A DNA stretch of 64,000 nt. Origin: Allopusillimonas lactea (lineage in GTDB: Bacteria; Pseudomonadota; Gammaproteobacteria; Burkholderiales; Burkholderiaceae_B). The notes below the pieces were generated by a model. The model was not told the DNA's origin, did not search any database, and worked only from the letters and a program-made list of their open reading frames with translations. The DNA lies in contig NZ_JAJJOZ010000001.1 of assembly GCF_021653995.1 (NCBI RefSeq), positions 248,001 to 312,000 on the forward strand, read 5' to 3'. The position numbers and the translations under genes are program-made. Of this stretch, positions 57,781 to 64,000 are shown piece after piece (within the stretch, counting starts at the first letter, position 1; each line of letters starts with the position of its first letter).

Positions 57781-58839
57781 ATGTCCGGCAACACCCTAGG
57801 CAAGCTCTTCTGTGTGACCAATTTCGGCGAGTCGCATGGCCCTGCCATCGGCGCGGTGGTGGACGGCTGCCCGCCGGGCATGCCGCTGTCCGAGGCCGAC
57901 ATCCAGGCCGAGCTCGACCGCAGGCGCCCCGGCACATCGCGCCACGTTACCCAGCGCCAGGAACCGGACCAAGTCGAGATTCTTTCCGGCGTCTACCAGG
58001 GCAAGACCACCGGTACGCCGATCGGGCTGCTTATTCGCAATACCGACGCGCGCAGCAAGGATTACGGCAATATCGTCGACACCTTCCGACCTGGGCATGC
58101 CGATTACACCTATACCAACAAGTACGGCGACCGCGATCCGCGCGGTGGCGGGCGGTCGTCGGCCCGGCTGACGGCCCCGACAGTGGCGGCGGGTGCCATC
58201 GCCAAGAAGTGGCTGGCGCAGGCGCATGGCGTGCGTATACGCGGCTATATGAGTCAACTGGGGCCGGTTGCCATTCCTTTCGTGTCCTGGGACGACGTGC
58301 CGGGCAACCCCTTCTATGCGCCCAATGCCGGCATCGTGCCTGAGCTGGAAGCCTATATGGATCAGTTGCGCCGCGATGGCGATTCCATCGGCGCGCGGAT
58401 AGAGGTGATTGCCGAGCATGTGCCGGCGGGGTGGGGCGAACCCCTGTATGACCGTCTCGATGCGGATATCGCACATGCCATGATGGGCCTGAACGCGGTC
58501 AAGGGCGTTTCTATCGGCGCCGGTTTTGAGTCGGTGACGCAGCGCGGCTCAGAGCATGGCGATGAGATCACGCCTGAAGGCTTTGTTGGCAACAACGCCG
58601 GCGGCGTGCTGGGCGGCATCTCATCGGGCCAACCGGTCACGGTGTCGTTGGCGATCAAGCCCACGTCCAGCATCCGTGTCGAGCGTCGCTCCGTCAACCG
58701 GGCGGGCGAACTGGTCATGGTGCAGACGCTGGGGAGGCACGATCCTTGCGTAGGCATACGTGCCACGCCGATTGCAGAGGCTCTGCTCGCCATTGTACTG
58801 ATGGACCACGCGCTGCGGCATCGCGCGCAGTGTGGGTAG
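57781..58839 (+). CDS. aroC: Chorismate synthase
   Basis: This 352-residue enzyme converts EPSP to chorismate using reduced FMN, the last common step of aromatic amino acid synthesis. All three signature regions are present: GESHGPAIGAVVDGCPPG near residue 17, RGGGRSSARLTAPTVAAGAIAK near residue 120, and RHDPCVGIRATPIAEAL near the C-terminus. ATG 57781 begins MSGNTLGKLF as usual. The 129-base gap before it probably holds its promoter. Confidence 0.96.
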   Translation: MSGNTLGKLFCVTNFGESHGPAIGAVVDGCPPGMPLSEADIQAELDRRRPGTSRHVTQRQEPDQVEILSGVYQGKTTGTPIGLLIRNTDARSKDYGNIVDTFRPGHADYTYTNKYGDRDPRGGGRSSARLTAPTVAAGAIAKKWLAQAHGVRIRGYMSQLGPVAIPFVSWDDVPGNPFYAPNAGIVPELEAYMDQLRRDGDSIGARIEVIAEHVPAGWGEPLYDRLDADIAHAMMGLNAVKGVSIGAGFESVTQRGSEHGDEITPEGFVGNNAGGVLGGISSGQPVTVSLAIKPTSSIRVERRSVNRAGELVMVQTLGRHDPCVGIRATPIAEALLAIVLMDHALRHRAQCG

Positions 58840-58947
58840 GCTCACGATTTTCCAGTGTTTTTCGCCAGCACTGCCGCGCCTCGGCAGCCATGTGGCGGTT
58901 TTGCCAGGCAAGCTCAACACAAGCAGCATCAAAGCAAAGGAGCGCTC

Positions 58948-59787
58948 ATGAACAGCAATACTTCAAGAATCCGCAGGCTTTGTACGGTCGGCGCGCTATG
59001 TGCAGCAACACTGCTGGCCGCATGTTCAGCCGTGCAGACAACGGGCTCGGGCGCCGTTGGGGTAGAGCGCAAGCAGTATATGTCAGGCTTGGTGTCCGAG
59101 GCTGCCTTGCAGCAGGAGGCGGCGCAGCAGTACACCTCGCTCGTGTCCAAGGCGCGCAGCCAGGGTGCGCTGGACGTCAATGCAGCGGAAACCGCGCGCG
59201 TGAACAAGATCGTGCAGCGGCTGATCCAGCAAGTCGGTGTTTTTCGCCCCGATGCGCGCGGCTGGAACTGGGAGGTCCATGTACTGAACTCCGACGAGGT
59301 GAACGCATGGTGCATGCCCGGCGGAAAAATCGCCGTCTACACAGGCCTGATCAAGCAAATCAAACCCAGCGACGCGGAGCTGGCGGCAGTGATCGGCCAT
59401 GAAATGGCACACGCCCTGCGCGAGCACACGCGCGAACAAGTGTCGCGCGAGATGGCGTCCAACCTCGGCCTGTCTGTCCTGTCGGCGGTTACCGGTACCA
59501 GCGCGGTGGGTGACCTGGGCGGTGCGCTGAACAAAGTGATGTTCAGCCTGCCCAACAGCCGTACGGCCGAATCCGAAGCTGACCAGATCGGTGTCGAACT
59601 GGCCGCGCGCGCCGGCTATGATCCGCGGGCCGCCGTCACCCTGTGGCAGAAAATGAACGCCTTGGGTGGCGCGGGCCAGCCCGAGTTTCTGTCCACCCAC
59701 CCCTCTGCCTCTACCCGTATTGCAGAATTGCAGAAGGCATCGGAAAAGGTGATGCCGCTGTATCAGCAGTCTGCCAAGGCGGGCTGA
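58948..59787 (+). CDS. M48-family metallopeptidase lipoprotein
   Basis: This 279-residue protein has a lipoprotein signal ending LLAAC (residues ~22-26) and an M48 peptidase domain with the zinc motif HEMAHALREH at about residues 151-160 and the third ligand in ESEADQIGVELAARAGYDP. It is related to LoiP/BepA-type outer-membrane quality-control proteases. The AAAGGAGC site fixes the start at 58948. It is convergent with the IclR gene. Confidence 0.9.
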   Translation: MNSNTSRIRRLCTVGALCAATLLAACSAVQTTGSGAVGVERKQYMSGLVSEAALQQEAAQQYTSLVSKARSQGALDVNAAETARVNKIVQRLIQQVGVFRPDARGWNWEVHVLNSDEVNAWCMPGGKIAVYTGLIKQIKPSDAELAAVIGHEMAHALREHTREQVSREMASNLGLSVLSAVTGTSAVGDLGGALNKVMFSLPNSRTAESEADQIGVELAARAGYDPRAAVTLWQKMNALGGAGQPEFLSTHPSASTRIAELQKASEKVMPLYQQSAKAG

Positions 59788-59793
59788 CGGCTC

Positions 59794-60594
59794 TTACACC
59801 GCCTGCGCCGCCGGCTCGGGGTTGTACCCCAGGCGCCGCGACAGGCGGCCGCAGACATCCCCCATGATGTCGCGAATCTGCTCGATGGAAGGCCGCGGTG
59901 TGCCGTCGATACGCGCAATGTGGGGGATATTGATGGCCGCCATGACCTGCCCATCGGCGCTGAAGACGGGGAACGCGATGTTCGTCACCCCGCCGATCTG
60001 TATGCTGGGCATGGACGCATAGCCTTTGGCGCGCACCTCCTTCAGGATGGCAAAAAGTTCGCCCGGATCCATCTGCAGTTCGCCTTCAACCTTGATATGG
60101 CTGCTCAGCATGCGCGTGCGCTCGACCTCGTCTTTGTAGGCTAGCAGCACATGGCCTGAAGAGGTGTCTGTCAGCCCCATGGCCTCACCCAGCTTGAGCC
60201 CCAGCGACCAGCGTTCGGGGCTGTCCACCTGCGCCACAATGACGACCCGGCCTGAGCGGAACAAGGAGAGGTGGCAGGACTGGCGCGCCCGTTCCGCAAG
60301 CTCGCGCAGCAGCGGCAGAGCGAGCTGGACCAGCGACTTGACCGGCTGGTGCTGGTGCGCGAGTTGAAACATCTTGAGGGTGAGCGCATAGCGGTCGTCG
60401 GGCTCTCCTTGGGCAATGTAGCCGCGATGCTGCAGCGTCATCACCATTCGGAAGATTTCGTTCACATTGCGGCCCAGCGCCTGTGCTAGCTCGTTGAGCG
60501 TATAGCCACCGTCCGTCTGGGCCAAGGCCTCAAGGATGTCCAGGCCTTTTTCCAGTGCCGGGGCGCTGTAGCGATTGGGTGCGGGTGTTGTCAT
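59794..60594 (-). CDS. IclR-family transcriptional regulator
   Basis: This 266-residue regulator has an N-terminal winged helix (residues ~10-70: ALEKGLDILEALAQTDGGYTLNELAQALGRNVNEIFRMVMTLQHRGYI) and a C-terminal effector-binding domain (residues ~95-255). It is divergent from a tripartite tricarboxylate transporter operon, which it probably controls through the AT-rich palindromes at 60614-60633 and 60792-60808. The effector is unknown. Confidence 0.88.
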   Translation of the reverse strand: MTTPAPNRYSAPALEKGLDILEALAQTDGGYTLNELAQALGRNVNEIFRMVMTLQHRGYIAQGEPDDRYALTLKMFQLAHQHQPVKSLVQLALPLLRELAERARQSCHLSLFRSGRVVIVAQVDSPERWSLGLKLGEAMGLTDTSSGHVLLAYKDEVERTRMLSSHIKVEGELQMDPGELFAILKEVRAKGYASMPSIQIGGVTNIAFPVFSADGQVMAAINIPHIARIDGTPRPSIEQIRDIMGDVCGRLSRRLGYNPEPAAQAV

Positions 60595-60919
60595 GATGCT
60601 TGTTATGAGTAACGTTTTTTATATGTAAAAAACAATTAGGCGTTTTTCTGGGCTATTGAACAATTATCTCTCCCTTGCGGCTTTGTTTGTAGTGTTACCA
60701 AGAAGGGAAATCCCTAATCATTAAAAGGTAGTTGGCCATTGCTTGGCGGTTCGGGCTGGCTTACGATATTCGCCAGACTGTTAGAAATACAGTTTTATAT
60801 ATAAAAACAAATACGGGGCGGGCAGTATCCTTGTAAAGCCGCGCCATTTCCCCGGGCCGCATTGCATTGTATTGATACGGTCGTTGGATACAAAACAGCC
60901 ATAACAGGAGGAGTACACC
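60595..60919. promoter_or_regulatory. Divergent control region between the IclR gene and the transporter operon
   Basis: A 325-base AT-rich region, strikingly different from the high-GC flanks. It holds two similar palindromes, GTTTTTTATATGTAAAAAAC at 60614-60633 and GTTTTATATATAAAAAC at 60792-60808, one near each gene. They are good candidates for IclR operators. A ribosome site (CAGGAGGAG) precedes the Bug gene. No gene is seen here. Confidence 0.65.
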
Positions 60920-61900
60920 ATGAAGAGACATCGTTTGCTCAAGGCGGCGCTCGCGTTGTGTGTCAGTGCAGTCGCAAGCGCCGCGCACGCGGCTTGGCCC
61001 GAGCGGCCCATTACCATGCTGGTGGCTTGGGGCGCTGGCGGCGGTACGGACGCAACTGCGCGTATTGTGGCCACGCTGCTCGAGAAGGAGCTTGGCCAGC
61101 CTGTCAATGTGGTTAACCGCACGGGCGGCAATGGCGTCGTTGGCCACGCTGCCATTGCCAGCGCCAAGCCCGACGGCTACACCTTGGGTATGCTGACGGT
61201 CGAAATCGCCATGATGCGGCATCTGGGGCTTACCAAGCTCACGCCGGCCGATTACACCCCGCTTGCACTGATGAACGTCGATCCTGCGGCGGTGTCGGTC
61301 AGCGCCGCATCGCCCTACAAGACCATGGGCGAACTGATGGATGCGATCAAAGCTAACCCAGGCAAGCTCAAGGCATCAGGGACAGGGCAGGGTGGCATCT
61401 GGCATATCGCAATCGCTGGCTTGCTCAAGAATGCCGGTCTTGCGCCCACTGCCGTGCCCTTCGTGCCTTCCAATGGCGCGGCGCCGGCCATGCTGGAACT
61501 GGCAGCCGGCGGCATAGATATCGTCCCCACGTCGCTGCCCGAGGCGCGCTCCATGATCGATGCGGGCAAGGCCCGGCCGCTCGCGGTCATGGCAGACCAG
61601 CGCGAGCCCTTGTACCCCGATGTGCCCACGCTCAAAGAGTCGATCGGCAGCGACTGGAAGATCGGTGTCTGGCGCGGCATTGCCGGCCCCAAGGGGTTGC
61701 CGGATGAAGTGGTCAAGAAGCTGGAAACCGCGCTCGCGAATGTGAATAAAAGCCAGGAATTCCGTGACTTTATGAAGCAGCGCGGCTTCGGCGTGGGTTA
61801 TGCCAGTGGCCAGGAGTATGGCGCCTATATGAAAAAGTCCATGGACGATTTCGGTGAGGTCATCGCGGCGATCGGCATGGCGCGCCCCGCACCGAAATAA
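60920..61900 (+). CDS. Bug/TctC-type solute-binding protein
   Basis: This 326-residue periplasmic receptor has a signal peptide (LLKAALALCVSAVASAAHAAWPE) and the Bug fold: WPERPITMLVAWGAGGGTDATARIVATLLEKELGQ, VVNRTGGNGVVGHAAIASAKPDGYT, and KASGTGQGGIWHIAIAGLLKNAG. It binds a carboxylate-type ligand and passes it to TctAB. It is the first gene of the operon. Confidence 0.93.
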   Translation: MKRHRLLKAALALCVSAVASAAHAAWPERPITMLVAWGAGGGTDATARIVATLLEKELGQPVNVVNRTGGNGVVGHAAIASAKPDGYTLGMLTVEIAMMRHLGLTKLTPADYTPLALMNVDPAAVSVSAASPYKTMGELMDAIKANPGKLKASGTGQGGIWHIAIAGLLKNAGLAPTAVPFVPSNGAAPAMLELAAGGIDIVPTSLPEARSMIDAGKARPLAVMADQREPLYPDVPTLKESIGSDWKIGVWRGIAGPKGLPDEVVKKLETALANVNKSQEFRDFMKQRGFGVGYASGQEYGAYMKKSMDDFGEVIAAIGMARPAPK

Positions 61901-61967
61901 CACGCCGCGCGCAGCACCCGGGCCGCGCGTGCAGGGCGGCTCGGGTTTGACGAGGATTCAAGCCGCC

Positions 61968-62435
61968 ATGAAATTCGACGATACCCTGATCGGGATCGTG
62001 CTGGGTGTTTTTTCGGTCATTGCATTTGCCGCTGCCCAGGCTTTCCCACCCATTCCCGGCCAACAGTTCGGGGCCAGCCTTTTCCCTTCTGTGATTGCCG
62101 CGGGCCTGTTCATTTGTGCCGTGCTGCTGGTGATACAGGGTCTGCGCCGCCGAGCGGTCAGCGTGGCGCGGGCTGACTGGATGCGCGACCCTGTATCGGT
62201 GTTGCGGTTTGCACTCGTGCCGGGTGTGCTGGTTTTTTACTTTTCCGCCAGTGATGCGCTTGGCTTTCTGCTTTGCGCCTTCCTTAGCCTGATGGTGCTT
62301 TTCCGCGCGTTCGGCGTGACGTGGCGGCGGGCGCTGCTTTGCTCGGCAGCCAGCGTGCTGGTGATCCATTTCATGTTCTACAGCGTGCTGCACGTGCCTC
62401 TGCCTTGGGGTGTGCTGGGCGCCTTTGCCTGGTGA
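61968..62435 (+). CDS. tctB: Tripartite tricarboxylate transporter small subunit TctB
   Basis: This 155-residue protein has four membrane helices (LIGIVLGVFSVIAFAAAQAF, FPSVIAAGLFICAVLLVI, LRFALVPGVLVFYFSASDALG..., and a C-terminal pair), the layout of the small transporter subunit. It lies between the receptor and TctA. Substrate is unknown. Confidence 0.87.
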   Translation: MKFDDTLIGIVLGVFSVIAFAAAQAFPPIPGQQFGASLFPSVIAAGLFICAVLLVIQGLRRRAVSVARADWMRDPVSVLRFALVPGVLVFYFSASDALGFLLCAFLSLMVLFRAFGVTWRRALLCSAASVLVIHFMFYSVLHVPLPWGVLGAFAW

Positions 62436-62439
62436 CGCC

Positions 62440-63960
62440 ATGGAACTCTCCAATCTATCCGCCGCGCTTGCGCAGATTGCCGATCCGTTCGTGCTGGGCG
62501 TGATCCTGTTCTCGGCCGTCTTCGGGCTGTTTGTCGGCGCGGTGCCTGGCCTGAGTGCCACCATGGCGGTGGCCCTTCTTGTGCCTGTCACCTTCTTTAT
62601 GGATCCGGTGCCGGCGATTGCGATGATGGTGACGGCAACGGCCATGGCGATCACCTCGGGCGATATACCAGGCTGCCTGTTGCGCATACCCGGCACGCCA
62701 TCGTCCGCGGCCTATACCGACGAGGCCTATGCCATGACGCGGCGCGGTCTGGCGGCTCAGGCGCTGGGGGCGAGCATTGTATTTTCGTGCATCGGCGGCC
62801 TGTTCGGCACACTGGTACTGATCACCTCGGCGCCGATGCTTGCCGAGTTGGCGCTCAATTTTTCTTCCTATGAGTTTTTCTGGCTTGTGGTGTTGGGCTT
62901 GTCGTGCGCCATCTTCATATCACCTTCCAGCACGTTGCGCGGCTTCGTCTCGCTTTTGATCGGGCTGTTGCTGGCATGCGTGGGCATGAATAACCCCGCC
63001 GCGTTTCCCCGGTTCACCTTCGGCAACGACGCTTTGCTCAATGGTGTCACGCTCCTGCCGATGATGGTGGGTATGTTCGCGATTTCCGAAGTGTTGCGCT
63101 ACGCCAAGGATGCGACGCAGACGCGCGTGGAGATCAAGGAGCAAGTCGCGAATATTTTCTCGGGCATGGGAGGCTTGCTGCGCCGCTACCCCAAGAGTGT
63201 GGTGCGCGGCAGTGTCCTGGGCACGGTCATCGGCGCCTTGCCGGGGGCGGGGGCGGATATCGCGGCATGGATGTCCTACGGCATCAGCAAACGCTTCTCG
63301 CGCGAACCCGAGAAGTTCGGCACTGGTCATGTGGAGGGCATTGTGGAGGCGGGTGCCGCCAACAACTCGGCGCTTGCGGGCGCCTGGATACCGGCGCTGG
63401 TGTTCGGCATCCCCGGCGACTCGATAACAGCCATTGTGATTGGCGTGCTCTATATGAAGAATATGGCGCCTGGCCCAATGATCTTCACCAACAGCCCGGT
63501 ACAGATATATGCCGTATTCCTGGTGTTCATTCTTGCCAACCTCATCATGCTGCCGCTTGGGTATCTTGCGGTCAGGCTGGCGAGCCGGGTGCTGAACGTG
63601 CCGCGCAATATCCTGATGCCGCTGATTCTGTTGTTCTGCATTGTCGGTACGTTTGCGATCAATAACAGTGTCTTCGACGTGATGGTGATGCTGGCCATGG
63701 GTGTGCTGGCGTTCGTTATGGAAGAAAACGACTTCCCGATTGCGCCGGCGGTGCTGGGGGTGGTGTTGGGCGGCATGCTCGAGGAGCACTTTATTTTTTC
63801 CATGATCAAGGCGGACGGTGATTTCATGATGTTCTTCAGCCGGCCCATCGCGGGTGCGCTTGGGGCGTTTGCCATATTGGTCTGGCTCACCCCGTTGATC
63901 AAGGCGCTTGTGCGGCTGAAAGCGAGACCGGCGCGGCGGGCGCGGGTGCAGCAAGGGTGA
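62440..63960 (+). CDS. tctA: Tripartite tricarboxylate transporter large subunit TctA
   Basis: This 506-residue permease has about 11-12 membrane segments and the TctA signatures: FGLFVGAVPGLSATMAVALLVPVTFFMDPVPAI near the start, GDIPGCLLRIPGTPSSAAYTDEAYAM, and GALPGAGADIAAWMSYGISKRFS...EAGAANNSALAGAWIPALVFGIPGDSITAIVIGVL. It transports carboxylates with ions. The gene ends just before the window edge. Confidence 0.94.
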   Translation: MELSNLSAALAQIADPFVLGVILFSAVFGLFVGAVPGLSATMAVALLVPVTFFMDPVPAIAMMVTATAMAITSGDIPGCLLRIPGTPSSAAYTDEAYAMTRRGLAAQALGASIVFSCIGGLFGTLVLITSAPMLAELALNFSSYEFFWLVVLGLSCAIFISPSSTLRGFVSLLIGLLLACVGMNNPAAFPRFTFGNDALLNGVTLLPMMVGMFAISEVLRYAKDATQTRVEIKEQVANIFSGMGGLLRRYPKSVVRGSVLGTVIGALPGAGADIAAWMSYGISKRFSREPEKFGTGHVEGIVEAGAANNSALAGAWIPALVFGIPGDSITAIVIGVLYMKNMAPGPMIFTNSPVQIYAVFLVFILANLIMLPLGYLAVRLASRVLNVPRNILMPLILLFCIVGTFAINNSVFDVMVMLAMGVLAFVMEENDFPIAPAVLGVVLGGMLEEHFIFSMIKADGDFMMFFSRPIAGALGAFAILVWLTPLIKALVRLKARPARRARVQQG

Positions 63961-64000
63961 CGCGCGGCTGCCCGAATGGGCGTGAGGTCAGGCGGGTGTT

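Overview
The window is high-GC DNA from a betaproteobacterium, most likely of the family Alcaligenaceae (Bordetella/Achromobacter relatives). The evidence is a BrkB/YihY-type membrane protein, a Bug/TctC solute receptor with its TctB/TctA partners, a BPSS1780-type membrane protein, a selO-aroC neighbourhood, and a Tad pilus locus of the Bordetella/Achromobacter kind. No rRNA or tRNA gene and no CRISPR array was recognised.

Bases 1 to about 38,850 are a temperate contractile-tailed prophage (myovirus plan) whose left end lies outside the window. In order it holds an accessory/lysogeny arm on the minus strand (881-6724: a STAS/HATPase-DUF4325-membrane operon, small secreted proteins, a lipoprotein and a CI-like repressor) facing a Cro-like gene across a three-operator switch (5498-5562). 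Next come early genes (6789-10843: DUF1376 replication protein, RusA resolvase, putative antiterminator), an orphan Cas2-like gene, packaging and head genes (11312-20703), tail and baseplate genes (20700-32239), a variable tail fibre with an Rci-like recombinase (32297-35825), a lysis cassette (holin candidates, GH104 endolysin, nested Rz/Rz1; 35932-37505), and right-end genes including a LexA-box-controlled SRAP remnant. The right boundary falls in the first Tad gene, which has lost its start.

Two features stand out. (1) The large terminase gene (11913-14453) carries an in-frame intein (12423-13508) just before the Walker B motif. The slot where inteins usually carry a sense-strand endonuclease domain is occupied by a complete NUMOD4/HNH homing endonuclease gene on the opposite strand (13433 down to 12675). 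It lies in exact codon-on-codon antisense register, so the same 759 bases encode the nuclease on one strand and the intein linker on the other. (2) The tail-fibre gene ends in a five-cassette shufflon (32937-34116): one expressed and four silent alternative C-termini, each preceded by a CTGCAAATGC-containing site, with an Rci-like tyrosine recombinase nearby.

Bases 38,862-48,130 are the remaining part of a host Tad (Flp-type) pilus locus: truncated pilin-like gene, a TadG/TadE-like fusion, CpaB, CpaC secretin, an FHA-CpaF fusion, TadB and TadC. A prepilin peptidase and TadZ/CpaE are not seen and may lie left of the prophage.

Bases 48,134-63,960 are chromosomal housekeeping and metabolism: DUF192 protein, BPSS1780-type membrane protein, homoserine kinase, the fghA-adhC formaldehyde detoxification pair, dusA, a CBS protein, a YihY/BrkB protein, a DUF2069 protein, selO, aroC, an M48 lipoprotein peptidase, and an IclR regulator divergent from a tripartite tricarboxylate transporter operon (Bug-TctB-TctA) with two matching palindromes in the shared control region.
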